Shown piece after piece: positions 1 to 8,432 of a DNA stretch of 64,000 nucleotides. The stretch's first letter is position 1. Each line of letters opens with the position of its first letter. The position numbers and the translations under genes were made by a program. This DNA is from Alcanivoracaceae bacterium (GTDB lineage: Bacteria; Pseudomonadota; Gammaproteobacteria; Pseudomonadales; Alcanivoracaceae): positions 434,001 through 498,000 of the forward strand of contig JAGLCJ010000003.1 in NCBI GenBank assembly GCA_023146255.1, given 5' to 3'. The notes beneath the pieces were generated by a model that saw only the letters and a list, made by a program, of their open reading frames with translations, was not told the origin of the DNA and ran no database searches.

Positions 1-489
1 GGCGACCTGGTGCGTGGGCCGGCGCTGGCGCACAAGGCGATGGAAGAGGGTGTTATGGTCGTCGATGTGATTGCCGGCGAGCATACCCAGGTCAACTACG
101 ACACCATTCCCTGGGTGATCTATACCCATCCGGAAATTGCCTGGGTGGGCAAGACCGAGGAAGAAGTGAAGTCCAGTGGCGAGCCCTACAAGACCGGCGT
201 TGTGCCTTTTGCTGCCAACGGCCGGGCACTGGCCGCCGGCGAAAGCCACGGTATGGTCAAGTTTGTTGCCGACGAAAAGACCGATCGGATTCTCGGTATG
301 CACGTGCTCGGGCCACAGGCTTCCGAGCTGGTCCAGCAGGGTGTGATTGCGATGGAGTTCGGCGCCACCACCGAGGACCTGCAGTTGATGGTATTCGGCC
401 ATCCGACGCTGTCGGAGGCCGTACATGAAGCCGCACTGGCGGTGGATTTCAAGGCGATCCATATCGCCCAGCGCAAACGCAAGAAGTAA
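1..489 (+). CDS. lpd: dihydrolipoyl dehydrogenase (E3), 3' part only
   Basis: C-terminal 162 codons of the FAD-dependent E3 subunit that reoxidises dihydrolipoamide in 2-oxoglutarate and pyruvate dehydrogenase complexes; the 5' end lies outside the window. Visible are the start of the dimerisation domain (YTHPEIAWVGKTEEE), the conserved MHVLGPQASELVQ segment, and the C-terminal HPTLSEAVHEAA motif, whose His-Pro...Glu supplies the active-site base of the partner subunit. The gene lies 88 bp upstream of sucC, the usual odhAB-lpd-sucCD order of gammaproteobacteria, so it is most likely the E3 of the 2-oxoglutarate complex. The reading frame is open from the first base of the window. Identity is secure from the motifs and context. 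Confidence 0.96.
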   Translation, partial: GDLVRGPALAHKAMEEGVMVVDVIAGEHTQVNYDTIPWVIYTHPEIAWVGKTEEEVKSSGEPYKTGVVPFAANGRALAAGESHGMVKFVADEKTDRILGMHVLGPQASELVQQGVIAMEFGATTEDLQLMVFGHPTLSEAVHEAALAVDFKAIHIAQRKRKK

Positions 490-507
490 GGCAACACGAA
501 GGCTGAT

Positions 508-530
508 CCGGCGACCCACAAGGTCGCCGG
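508..530 (+). terminator. intercistronic hairpin between lpd and sucC
   Basis: Nine-bp inverted repeat CCGGCGACC / GGTCGCCGG around a 5-nt loop, followed by GTTGTTT. The U-run is weak, so it is more likely an mRNA-stabilising hairpin or attenuator inside the operon than a full terminator. Confidence 0.45.
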
Positions 531-577
531 GTTGTTTCGGAGAACAGTTCCTTAACGGAAGACAACGGGATCAGAAC

Positions 578-1747
578 ATGAATCTCCATGAATACCAGGG
601 CAAGCAGCTGTTTGCTCAATACGGATTGCCGGTTTCAAAAGGGTTCGCCTGCGACACCCCGGAAGAAGTCGTGGCGAAAATGAAAGAGATTGGCGGTAGC
701 GAATGGGTAGTAAAAGCCCAGGTGCATGCCGGTGGTCGTGGCAAGGCTGGCGGCGTCAAGCTGGTCAAATCAGCAGATGAAGCAGCCGCGTTTGCGAAAA
801 AATGGCTCGGCCAGCGCCTGGTAACTTACCAGACCGACGAAGACGGTCAGCCGGTGTCGAAGATTCTGGTGGAGTCGTGTACTGATATTGCCCAGGAGCT
901 GTATCTCGGTGCCGTGCTGGATCGCGCTACCCGACGCATTGTTTTCATGGCGTCCACCGAAGGTGGTGTGGAAATCGAGAAGGTTGCCCACGAGACCCCG
1001 GAAAAGATTCTCAAGGCCGGCATTGATCCGCTGGTTGGCGCGCAGCCGTATCAGGCCCGCGAGATCGGCTTCAAGCTCGGCCTGAACGCCGAGCAGATCA
1101 AGCAGTTCACGAAGATCTTCCTCGGCCTGGCAAAGCTGTTTGAAGAAAACGACCTGTCGCTGCTGGAAGTGAACCCGCTGGTGATCACCAAGGAAGGCAA
1201 CCTGCATTGTCTGGATGCCAAGATCAATCTGGATGGCAGCGCCCTGTACCGTCAGCCGAAACTGAAGGCGATGGAAGATCCCTCGCAGGAAGATGAACGC
1301 GAGCGTCGTGCGGCGGAGTGGGAGCTGAACTACGTGGCACTGGATGGCAACATCGGCTGCATGGTTAATGGTGCCGGTCTGGCCATGGCGACCATGGACA
1401 TCATCAAGCTCAAGGGCGGTGCGCCGGCGAACTTCCTTGATGTCGGCGGCGGTGCCACCAAGGAGCGCGTGACCGAGGCATTCAAGATCATTCTTTCCGA
1501 CAGCAACGTCAAAGGCGTACTGGTCAATATTTTCGGCGGCATTGTTCGCTGCGACATGATTGCCGAAGGCATCATTGGTGCGGTGAAGGAAGTCGGCGTC
1601 AAGGTGCCGGTGGTGGTCCGTCTGGAAGGCAACAACGCCGAACTGGGCAGCAAGAAGCTGGCCGAGAGTGGTCTCAACATTATCGCAGCAACCGGTTTCA
1701 ACGATGCCGCCGAGCAGGTCGTGAAAGCCGTCGGGGGTGCAGCATGA
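578..1747 (+). CDS. sucC: succinyl-CoA synthetase, beta subunit (ADP-forming)
   Basis: Catalyses, with SucD, the reversible conversion of succinyl-CoA, ADP and phosphate to succinate, CoA and ATP in the TCA cycle. The 389-residue length is normal for SucC. The protein opens with MNLHEYQGKQLFAQYGLP, the canonical N-terminus, which fixes the start at 578 although the frame is open further upstream. The ATP-grasp region (VVKAQVHAGGRGKAGGVKL), the metal-binding EVNPLV and the GGIVRCDMIAEGI phosphate-helix segment are all present. The stop overlaps the sucD start by 4 nt (ATGA), indicating translational coupling. Nothing unusual seen. Confidence 0.98.
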   Translation: MNLHEYQGKQLFAQYGLPVSKGFACDTPEEVVAKMKEIGGSEWVVKAQVHAGGRGKAGGVKLVKSADEAAAFAKKWLGQRLVTYQTDEDGQPVSKILVESCTDIAQELYLGAVLDRATRRIVFMASTEGGVEIEKVAHETPEKILKAGIDPLVGAQPYQAREIGFKLGLNAEQIKQFTKIFLGLAKLFEENDLSLLEVNPLVITKEGNLHCLDAKINLDGSALYRQPKLKAMEDPSQEDERERRAAEWELNYVALDGNIGCMVNGAGLAMATMDIIKLKGGAPANFLDVGGGATKERVTEAFKIILSDSNVKGVLVNIFGGIVRCDMIAEGIIGAVKEVGVKVPVVVRLEGNNAELGSKKLAESGLNIIAATGFNDAAEQVVKAVGGAA

Positions 1748-2619
1748 GCGTACTGATCAATAAGGAAACCCGGGTTATCTGCCAGGGCTTCACCGGTTCC
1801 CAGGGCACCCTGCACTCGGAACAGGCGATTGCCTACGGCACCAGAATGGTCGGTGGCGTGACGCCGGGCAAGGGTGGTCAAACCCACCTTGGCCTGCCGG
1901 TGTTTAACACCGTGCGTGAAGCGGTTGAAGCAACCGGCGCCACTGCATCGGTCATTTATGTACCGGCCGCATTCTGCAAGGACTCCATTCTGGAAGCCGC
2001 GGATGCAGGTATCGAGCTGATCGTTTGTATCACCGAAGGTGTGCCGGCGCTGGACATGCTCAAGGTCAAGGAATACATCGTCCGCAAGGGTGGTGTGCGC
2101 CTGATCGGGCCGAACTGTCCGGGCATCATTACCCCGGGTGAGTGCAAGATCGGCATCATGCCGGGGCACATTCACCAGCCAGGCAAGGTCGGTATCGTGT
2201 CCCGTTCGGGTACCTTGACCTATGAGGCGGTCAACCAGACCACCGCACTGGGTTTTGGCCAGTCGACCTGTATCGGTATCGGTGGCGACCCGATTCCGGG
2301 GACCACCTTTATCGATGCGCTGCGCCTGTTTCAGGATGATCCGCAGACCGAGGCGATCATTATGGTCGGCGAGATTGGTGGCAGTGCCGAAGACGAGGCA
2401 GCTGCCTTCATCAAGGAGCATGTCACCAAGCCGGTGGTGTCCTATATCGCTGGCGTCACTGCGCCGGCTGGTAAGCGCATGGGCCATGCCGGCGCCATCA
2501 TTGCTGGCGGCAAAGGTACTGCAGACGAGAAGTTTGCTGCACTGGAAGCGGCCGGGGTAAAAACCGTACGCAATCCGTCACAGATGGGCCTTGCCCTGAA
2601 AGAGCTGACCGGTTGGTAA
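1744..2619 (+). CDS. sucD: succinyl-CoA synthetase, alpha subunit
   Basis: Partner of SucC and carrier of the phosphohistidine intermediate. The 291-residue length is standard. Visible are the N-terminal CoA-binding Rossmann region (CQGFTGSQGTLHSEQAI), the GGVTPGKGGQTHLGLPVF segment, the GPNCPGIITP loop, and the catalytic-histidine region near AGKRMGHAGAII (His in GHAGA). It overlaps sucC by 4 nt and is followed directly by a strong intrinsic terminator, so it is the last gene of the operon. Identity is certain. Confidence 0.98.
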   Translation: MSVLINKETRVICQGFTGSQGTLHSEQAIAYGTRMVGGVTPGKGGQTHLGLPVFNTVREAVEATGATASVIYVPAAFCKDSILEAADAGIELIVCITEGVPALDMLKVKEYIVRKGGVRLIGPNCPGIITPGECKIGIMPGHIHQPGKVGIVSRSGTLTYEAVNQTTALGFGQSTCIGIGGDPIPGTTFIDALRLFQDDPQTEAIIMVGEIGGSAEDEAAAFIKEHVTKPVVSYIAGVTAPAGKRMGHAGAIIAGGKGTADEKFAALEAAGVKTVRNPSQMGLALKELTGW

Positions 2620-2620
2620 T

Positions 2621-2656
2621 AAAAACCCGCGCCGCCCGGTGGTGGCGCGGGTTTTT
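2621..2656 (+). terminator. intrinsic terminator of the sucCD operon
   Basis: AAAACCCGCGCC pairs with GGCGCGGGTTTT across a short loop, and a T-run follows. It begins 1 nt after the sucD stop codon. Confidence 0.9.
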
Positions 2657-2684
2657 GGACGCCATAACGCTTCAGCGCTACAAC

Positions 2685-2709
2685 ATAAGGCCCGCGATGC
2701 GGGCCTTAT
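2685..2709 (-). terminator. hairpin terminator, probably bidirectional
   Basis: Perfect 11-bp stem ATAAGGCCCGC / GCGGGCCTTAT with a 3-nt loop, just beyond the stop of the minus-strand small acidic gene. A short T-rich tail follows on the plus strand (TGTTT). It separates the convergent transcription units. Confidence 0.75.
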
Positions 2710-2712
2710 TGT

Positions 2713-2949
2713 TTAATGCACAGTGTCTTCGTCATCCAGATCGAAGAACTCGTATTCATTCAGCTCGCGCTGAAGCCGGCGCTCCTCAAGACGGTTCTCG
2801 ATGCGATGGCGCATGTCGAGATTAAATCCCTTGGATCGCGGGCTCTGCACTTCCGCTTCTTCCTGCTCGTCCTCGATGAAGTCAGCTTCTTCATTCATCA
2901 GCAAATCATCCGTCTCGTCTTGATCGGTTTCGATACGACTGCTGGTCAT
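2713..2949 (-). CDS. small acidic protein, PA3496-like family
   Basis: A 78-residue, very acidic protein (runs of Asp/Glu at both ends) with a central basic helix, MRHRIENRLEERRLQREL, followed by a YEFFDL tail. This layout, an acidic N-terminus followed by a [RK]xRIExxLEExRLxxEL helix, resembles the PA3496 family, which databases call a putative envelope integrity protein; the function is not established. There is no signal peptide or membrane segment. A purine-rich AGGGGCC stretch sits about 5-10 nt upstream of the ATG. It is monocistronic, with a terminator at its 3' end. Family assignment is from recall of the motif only. Confidence 0.6.
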   Translation of the reverse strand: MTSSRIETDQDETDDLLMNEEADFIEDEQEEAEVQSPRSKGFNLDMRHRIENRLEERRLQRELNEYEFFDLDDEDTVH

Positions 2950-3162
2950 GACAGGCCCCTTTTTTTATCGGGGTCCGTGCCGTACGCCCTGGAGGCGCTC
3001 ACACGGCTCCCTGAGTGTCACATGACTGCCAGTTCAAGAGCGGTGCGCAAACGGATTGATTACGTCGCTCTCTTGGCGCCTATATAGCGCCGGCTTCGGC
3101 TTTCGACAAGTATTTTTTTTCGATCGCCGGACAGAGGGGGACAAATGGTCGGTCGGACCTTG

Positions 3163-4035
3163 TCAGTGGTCACCTCTGCTACTGCCCCGCAGGGTGACAG
3201 CGAAGATGCCGCTGAGAATGATCAGGGTGCAGCCGGCCAGCATCATCGCATCAGGCAGGTGATCCCAGATCAGCCAGTCAATTACCGCCGCAGCCGGTAC
3301 CGCGATATAGCCGAGGGGCGCGACAATGCTGGTTGGCGCATGGGTGTAGGCGCGGTTGTACAGCACCATGGTGATAAAGATCGACAGGCCGACATAAACC
3401 AGCCCCGGCCAGAGTGTTGGCGGGATGTCGTCGAGGTGGATCAGCCCCATTGGTGTGGCGGCGATAAACGAGATGAAAAAATAGTAAAACAGTACCCGAG
3501 CAGCAGGTTCGCTGACCGAGAGCGCGCGGGTAGTGGCCATGGAGATGGCCAGGCCGATGCCGGCAAACATGCCGAGCAGATGGCCCGGGTTAATGCCGCC
3601 GGCCTCCGGCGTCAGTACCAGCAGTACGCCGAAGAAGCCGCACAGCAGGGCGACCCAGCGCAGTGCCGGCACTTTTTCCCGTAACCAGACAAACACGACC
3701 AGCGGCACCCAGAGTGGCGCTGCGGAACGCAGAACGCTGGCATCAGCCAGCGCGATGCTGGGCAGAGCCAGATAGTAGGTTGTGAATCCCAGCCAGCCCC
3801 CCAGCGAGCGGACCAGATGCAGGCCCGGGCGCGCTGTGCGCAGTCCGGATGGCCCCAGTCGCAGCACCCAGGGCAGCGTCAGCAGCGTACACAAACCATA
3901 CTGGCACCAGACAATCAGCCATGGCGACAGGCTGTTACTCAGGTATTTCGCGCAGGCGGCTGCGGTGCTGGCGACCAGACTGGTGGCCAGCGCATAGCTG
4001 ACGCCCAGGGCAAGATTGTGTCGGTCTGTCTGCAT
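3163..4035 (-). CDS. EamA/DMT-superfamily permease
   Basis: A 290-residue integral membrane protein with about ten hydrophobic segments in two similar halves, the arrangement of EamA (drug/metabolite transporter) proteins. Typical features are the ACAKYLS segment in helix 1, FTTYYLALPSIALADASVL in the first repeat, and SIVAPLGYIAVPAAAVIDWLIW in the second, where the conserved P and W/D pattern of RhaT/EamA families is seen. It probably exports or imports a small metabolite; substrate cannot be inferred. It stands alone on the minus strand with no operon partner. Confidence is high for the family and nil for the substrate. Confidence 0.88.
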   Translation of the reverse strand: MQTDRHNLALGVSYALATSLVASTAAACAKYLSNSLSPWLIVWCQYGLCTLLTLPWVLRLGPSGLRTARPGLHLVRSLGGWLGFTTYYLALPSIALADASVLRSAAPLWVPLVVFVWLREKVPALRWVALLCGFFGVLLVLTPEAGGINPGHLLGMFAGIGLAISMATTRALSVSEPAARVLFYYFFISFIAATPMGLIHLDDIPPTLWPGLVYVGLSIFITMVLYNRAYTHAPTSIVAPLGYIAVPAAAVIDWLIWDHLPDAMMLAGCTLIILSGIFAVTLRGSSRGDH

Positions 4036-4221
4036 CAGCTCTGGGTCTGTGATGAGCGGGTTGCCAAGTATCAGTCCGCAGCAACGTGTTGTGAATCACT
4101 GTTCCGTCCAACCGGGGGAGGAGCGAGGGTATTCATCATGGACTTGCCCGGAGGTTCCTTTGTAAAGTGCAGGAGATTTTCCCTGCCTGCCCGGCAGTTA
4201 TGACAGAGGAATCAGGCCCCT

Positions 4222-5856
4222 ATGGCGAGCACACTGCTGATTACCGGACTCACCCTGTTTCTGATGGGGACCGTGATGCTGGCCATGGATGCACAGCATC
4301 GCGGGCGCAGTTCGCTGATGTTTGCACTACCCTTTGCCGGTGCGTCCTACATCCATCACTTCTGGTCGGATGTATGGTTGCCTGCTTTGCTGAGGGTGAT
4401 CGGCATCAGCGTGATTGTTGTCTCGGTAGCCGTGGTGGTGGCGCAAGACCCGCAGGTGCTGGAGCAGCCGCGCCGGGTTTTTGGCGTTGCAATCGGCGGC
4501 GATATGGTCGGCAGCAAGCGTGCCGAGATCAACACCTTTGCCAACTCGCAGGAGGCGGTGCTGCTGGCTATTCGCAGTGATGACAACCCGCTGCTGACAG
4601 GGCGCCTGCGCGGCAAACCGTTTACTTACAAGCAGGCCCGATTGGTCAATGGCGTGCTTTCCGTGCAGCAAGGCGAGGGCTTTATCCCTGAGGTGGAAGT
4701 TCGAATGCTGCTGGATCTGGATCCTGCGCTGATTACCAATGAGCGCAAAACCATTTTTGTTCGCCCCTCTGATGATGGTGCGCCGGAGCTTCAGATCACT
4801 TGGCGTGATGGTCAGGATGGTATCCCGCACAGTGAAATTATTCGTAGCGGGTACCAGATGGAGCTGCAACTGACCCGACGCGATCAGCAGACGCTGGCGG
4901 GATTTCTCCAGGTGATTCTGCCAGACCCTGATAGAAGCTATCTCTCCGGAGAGCTGACGGTGCGGACCAACTACCTGCGCTATGTCAAAGACCGGGTAGA
5001 TCTGACCTGGGACCATCCGGATACCCTTGAATACGTCGGCCGGCAATATCTCGAAACCCAGTTTCCGGAGAATACCATTCGCCAGCTGAAGTTCCGGGAT
5101 ACTCGCTTGCTGATGAGCGAAAGTGGCGGAGTCAGCACCGCCACGGTTGAGCTGGTTAACGGCAGAATCGAACAGAGGCGCCTGCAGTTTGACCGGGCCG
5201 ACATTGGTTGGGCCGTTCGTCCCGGCGCCATGCAGGTAACGGTATTGCAGGAAGCAGGCGACAACACTTTGCGGCTGGTGCAGCCTGGCGCAACTGCATC
5301 AAGGTCCCAGACGGTGGTGGAAGTCCCGCCTCCTGTCACCATGGCGTTTGCTGATCTGGAATCACTCAATGGTCGTTCGGTGAAAATCTTCCAGCGGGAT
5401 GGCCGTGTTCGGGAAGGCGTGCTCAGAGGCATTCGCCGTAATCGCTTGATGGTCGAATCAATTGTCGAGGGCGGGACGGTGGAACTGTCTTTTGCCGAGA
5501 CGGATCTGTCGCATCTTGTGCTGGCATCCGGGCAACAGGTTCTGCTGTCCGGTGTCGAGCCTGCTGAAAGCCTTCCGGCGGCTCAGGCAGCAACGCCGGA
5601 GGCTGCTCCGATCGCTGAGCCGGAAGCGGAGCAGGCTCAGCCGGAGTCCGCGCTGAAGGTCGATGACTCGTCGCTCTATACACAGCTGCAGGGCAAGCTG
5701 GTCACTATTACCAGTCGTGATACCCGAACCAGAACCGGCGTGCTGACTGCCGTTACGGACCGCGAGCTTACTCTGACGGTCCGGGTCGGGGCGGGCAATC
5801 TGGAGTACTTTTATGCGCCCGCGGATATCGTCTCCATCAAGGAGGCCGGAAGATGA
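4222..5856 (+). CDS. membrane-anchored protein with two Sm-like repeats, unknown function
   Basis: 544 residues, not recognised as a characterised family. Two hydrophobic segments (about residues 1-20 and 55-75) anchor the N-terminus. A large, probably beta-rich region follows (about 85-370). From about residue 382 there is a compact domain beginning LNGRSVKIFQRDGRVREG with the pattern LxGxxVxIxxxDGRxxEGxLxGIxxNxLxVE, as in Sm/Hfq-type five-stranded barrels. After an Ala/Pro/Glu-rich linker (about 455-480) a second copy begins LQGKLVTITSRDTRTRTG and runs to the C-terminus. The stop overlaps the next gene (ATGA), so it is co-translated with the TIGR01777 epimerase and lies in the same run as gpsA and sixA. 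The Sm-like reading is from pattern only and could be another small beta-barrel. Confidence 0.6.
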   Translation: MASTLLITGLTLFLMGTVMLAMDAQHRGRSSLMFALPFAGASYIHHFWSDVWLPALLRVIGISVIVVSVAVVVAQDPQVLEQPRRVFGVAIGGDMVGSKRAEINTFANSQEAVLLAIRSDDNPLLTGRLRGKPFTYKQARLVNGVLSVQQGEGFIPEVEVRMLLDLDPALITNERKTIFVRPSDDGAPELQITWRDGQDGIPHSEIIRSGYQMELQLTRRDQQTLAGFLQVILPDPDRSYLSGELTVRTNYLRYVKDRVDLTWDHPDTLEYVGRQYLETQFPENTIRQLKFRDTRLLMSESGGVSTATVELVNGRIEQRRLQFDRADIGWAVRPGAMQVTVLQEAGDNTLRLVQPGATASRSQTVVEVPPPVTMAFADLESLNGRSVKIFQRDGRVREGVLRGIRRNRLMVESIVEGGTVELSFAETDLSHLVLASGQQVLLSGVEPAESLPAAQAATPEAAPIAEPEAEQAQPESALKVDDSSLYTQLQGKLVTITSRDTRTRTGVLTAVTDRELTLTVRVGAGNLEYFYAPADIVSIKEAGR

Positions 5857-6752
5857 AAGTGCTGGTCACCGGAGGCAGTGGTTTTGTTGGTCGGGCGCTT
5901 TGTGCGCATCTGACCACCCGTGGTCACCATCTGACAGTGCTGTCCCGGTCACCGGCGAAGGCCGGCAAGGTGTTGCCGGCATCGGTGCGGGTGGTGTCAT
6001 CGCTTGATGAAATCAGCGATGACGATGTCTATGACGGGGTTATCAATCTTGCCGGCGAAGGCATCGCTGATCGTCGCTGGAGCAAAGCGCGCAAGCAGTC
6101 GTTGCTGGACAGTCGGGTGGGGGTGACCGAGGCACTGGCGGCACTGTTTGACCGGTTGAAGCGGAAGCCCGGTGTGCTGGTCAGTGGCTCCGCTGTCGGA
6201 TTCTACGGCGATGCAGGTTCGGTAGAGTTGAGTGAGTCCAGTCCCGCAGTACGTCGGGATTTTACTTATTTGCTGTGTGACGCCTGGGAAAAATCTGCCC
6301 GAGACATCGGCCGTCGCGGTGTTCGGGTCTGCATTCTGCGTATCGGGGTGGTGCTGGGGCGGGGTGGTATGCTTTCCCGACTGCTACCGCTATACCGGCT
6401 TGGGCTTGGTGCGCGATTGGGTAACGGCCGGCAGTGGCTGTCCTGGATACATCTTGATGATCTGATTGCCGTGATTACCAACTGCCTTGAACTTGGTAGC
6501 GCTGAAGGCGTTTACAACGCGGTAGCTCCGAACCCGGTGACCTACGCCAGATTCCATGAGGCAATGGCAACTGCGTGTAATCGACCGGCGTTATTTGCCG
6601 CCCCCGCGTTACCCCTGAAGCTGGCGCTTGGCGAGATGTCGGTGCTGTTACTGGGCGGCCAGCGAGTCTTGCCGGCACGTCTCGGTGGCCAGGGCTTCTC
6701 GTTCCAGTACCCGACTATTGATCAGGCGCTGGCGGCGGTTTGCGCGCGCTGA
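5853..6752 (+). CDS. TIGR01777-family NAD(P)-dependent epimerase (YfcH-like)
   Basis: 299-residue extended short-chain dehydrogenase of the atypical SDR39U1/YfcH group. It begins MKVLVTGGSGFVGRALCAHL, the nucleotide-binding glycine motif, and carries the signature GVINLAGEGIADRRW and GSAVGFYGDAG segments plus a C-terminal LPLKLALGEMSVLLLGGQRVLP region that is diagnostic of the family. Its substrate is unknown in bacteria. It overlaps the upstream Sm-like gene by 4 nt and precedes gpsA by 34 nt, so it belongs to one transcription unit. Family assignment is firm; function is open. Confidence 0.9.
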   Translation: MKVLVTGGSGFVGRALCAHLTTRGHHLTVLSRSPAKAGKVLPASVRVVSSLDEISDDDVYDGVINLAGEGIADRRWSKARKQSLLDSRVGVTEALAALFDRLKRKPGVLVSGSAVGFYGDAGSVELSESSPAVRRDFTYLLCDAWEKSARDIGRRGVRVCILRIGVVLGRGGMLSRLLPLYRLGLGARLGNGRQWLSWIHLDDLIAVITNCLELGSAEGVYNAVAPNPVTYARFHEAMATACNRPALFAAPALPLKLALGEMSVLLLGGQRVLPARLGGQGFSFQYPTIDQALAAVCAR

Positions 6753-6786
6753 GCAGCTGCGATTATCTGTGGAGATTGAACCTGTA

Positions 6787-7815
6787 ATGACAGCGTCCCG
6801 TGAAGTAGCCGCAATTCTTGGCGGCGGTAGTTTCGGTACCGCCATGGCAACGATACTGGCAGAGAATGGTCATGATGCCCGGCTCTGGGTGCGTGATCCG
6901 GAAACCGTTGCGGCAATCAACGAGCAAAGGGAAAACACTCGATATCTTCCGGGCAAAGAGCTTCCGGATGGCTTGTTGGCAACGGAATCTCTTGAGGACG
7001 CGTTATCCGGCGCCACGCTGGTATTTGTCGCTCTGCCGAGCAAGGCTTTTGCCGATGTGCTGCCACAGGCCCGGCCGCTTATTCAGCCGGGTACCATCGT
7101 GGTCAGCTGCACCAAGGGCATTCATGCCGATGGTTTTCTGCTGATGAGTCAGCTGTTGGAGCGTGACTGGCCGCAGGCGCAGGTGGCGGTGCTAAGTGGT
7201 CCAAACCTGGCTCGGGAAGTTGTCGAGAAGCGGTTTTCCGGCACGGTCATCGCAAGTGCTGACAAGGCATTGTGTCAGCGTGTTCAGAACGCGATGAGTT
7301 GCAGCTATTTTCGGGTCTATGACAACCCGGACCGTTTTGGCGTTGAGCTTGCCGGAGCCCTGAAAAATATTTATGCGATCGCAACCGGCATGGCGGCTGC
7401 GGTCGGTGTTGGTGAGAACAGCAGCGCCTTCCTGATCACCCGCAGCCTTGCCGAGATGAGTCGCTTTGCCGTACGCCTTGGTGCGGATCCGCTGACCTTT
7501 CTTGGACTGGCTGGTGTCGGGGACCTTATTGTCACCTGCACATCCCCGTTGTCGCGCAATTACCGGGTTGGCTATGCCATCGGCCAGGGCAAGTCGGTGG
7601 AGCAGGCGGTGGCTGAGCTGGGCCAGACTGCTGAGGGTGTGAACACGGTACGCCTGGTGGCGGAAAGGGCCGAGCAGCTCGGGGTATATATGCCGATCGC
7701 TTCAGGCCTCTACCAGATTCTGTTCCGCGCCAAGCCGATGCAGGCGGTTATCGCCGCGCTGATGGGGGGAGAGCATAACCATGACGTCGAGTTTGTCGTG
7801 ACCGGAGAGCAATGA
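6787..7815 (+). CDS. gpsA: glycerol-3-phosphate dehydrogenase [NAD(P)+]
   Basis: Reduces dihydroxyacetone phosphate to sn-glycerol-3-phosphate for phospholipid synthesis. The 342-residue product has the Rossmann motif GGGSFGTAMA near the N-terminus, the SGPNLAREV segment, the catalytic-lysine region GALKNIYAIATGMA, and the substrate loop GLAGVGDLIVTCTSPLSRNY. The start at 6787 (MTASREVAAIL) is chosen because the frame upstream lies inside the preceding gene. It overlaps sixA by 4 nt, a pairing also seen in pseudomonads. Nothing unusual. Confidence 0.97.
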   Translation: MTASREVAAILGGGSFGTAMATILAENGHDARLWVRDPETVAAINEQRENTRYLPGKELPDGLLATESLEDALSGATLVFVALPSKAFADVLPQARPLIQPGTIVVSCTKGIHADGFLLMSQLLERDWPQAQVAVLSGPNLAREVVEKRFSGTVIASADKALCQRVQNAMSCSYFRVYDNPDRFGVELAGALKNIYAIATGMAAAVGVGENSSAFLITRSLAEMSRFAVRLGADPLTFLGLAGVGDLIVTCTSPLSRNYRVGYAIGQGKSVEQAVAELGQTAEGVNTVRLVAERAEQLGVYMPIASGLYQILFRAKPMQAVIAALMGGEHNHDVEFVVTGEQ

Positions 7816-8279
7816 TGCGTCTGTATATCGTCCGGCACGGCGAGGCAGAAAGGCAGTTGACCACCGACGACGCCCGCGCCTTGACCGCCCGTGGCCGGGA
7901 AGACGTTGCTGCTGTCTGGGAGAGCCTTGCAGAGCGTGGTGTCCGGCCGAGTCGGTTGCTCAGTAGCCCCTATGTTCGGGCAGCACAGACTGCGGATATC
8001 ATTGCCGCCCGGTTCCCGGGTATAGCCCGGGCAGAGTCGGGCATGATTACGCCGGAGGGAGACCCTGCGCAGGTACTTGCTGAACTGGACCGTATTGGCG
8101 CGCAGGACGGCTGGACGCTGGTTAGTCACATGCCATTTGTTGATCTGTTCTGCGGCAGTCTGACCGATGGTGGGCGCTATCCCTTTCCGGTTGGAGCCGT
8201 GGCCTGTCTGGACCTGGATGCACTGGTGCCGGGCGCTGGCCGGCTACGCTGGCTGATCGGCCCGGCGGACGTCCGGTAG
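7812..8279 (+). CDS. sixA: phosphohistidine phosphatase SixA
   Basis: 155-residue histidine phosphatase of the phosphoglycerate mutase superfamily. The catalytic RHGEAE motif lies right after the start (MMRLYIVRHGEAE), and the second histidine sits in SHMPFVDLF. SixA removes phosphate from phosphohistidines (ArcB HPt domain and NPr in E. coli); its partner here is unknown. It overlaps gpsA (ATGATG; either Met is possible) with the Shine-Dalgarno GGAGAG inside gpsA. It is the last gene of the run that starts at 4222. Confidence 0.92.
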   Translation: MMRLYIVRHGEAERQLTTDDARALTARGREDVAAVWESLAERGVRPSRLLSSPYVRAAQTADIIAARFPGIARAESGMITPEGDPAQVLAELDRIGAQDGWTLVSHMPFVDLFCGSLTDGGRYPFPVGAVACLDLDALVPGAGRLRWLIGPADVR

Positions 8280-8328
8280 AGGGGCGGTAAATGCCGTTCG
8301 TCGGCAGAATTGGTCGATTTCTGTCCTA

Positions 8329-8344
8329 TGTGATCCAGTTCACA
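8329..8344. promoter_or_regulatory. consensus CRP/Vfr-type site
   Basis: TGTGATCCAGTTCACA matches the cAMP-receptor consensus TGTGA-N6-TCACA exactly. It lies about 90 bp upstream of the HD-GYP gene start and downstream of sixA. Whether this organism has a Vfr/CRP homologue is not visible here. Confidence 0.65.
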
Positions 8345-8352
8345 CAATAAGT

Positions 8353-8369
8353 GTGAGATCATCACTCAC
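8353..8369. promoter_or_regulatory. second palindrome upstream of the HD-GYP gene
   Basis: GTGAG-N7-CTCAC inverted repeat only 8 bp after the CRP-like site. It could be a second, weaker CRP half-site pair or a separate operator. Confidence 0.4.
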
Positions 8370-8432
8370 CATTAGTACCAAAGTAGTAGAAACTGGCTCT
8401 GGGTAAACCACGAATCCGTCAAAAGGCACGTT

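Noticed and set aside
1330..2487. 385-codon minus-strand frame across sucC and sucD
   Set aside because: Shadow of two certain genes in a GC-rich genome; low-complexity composition and no motif.
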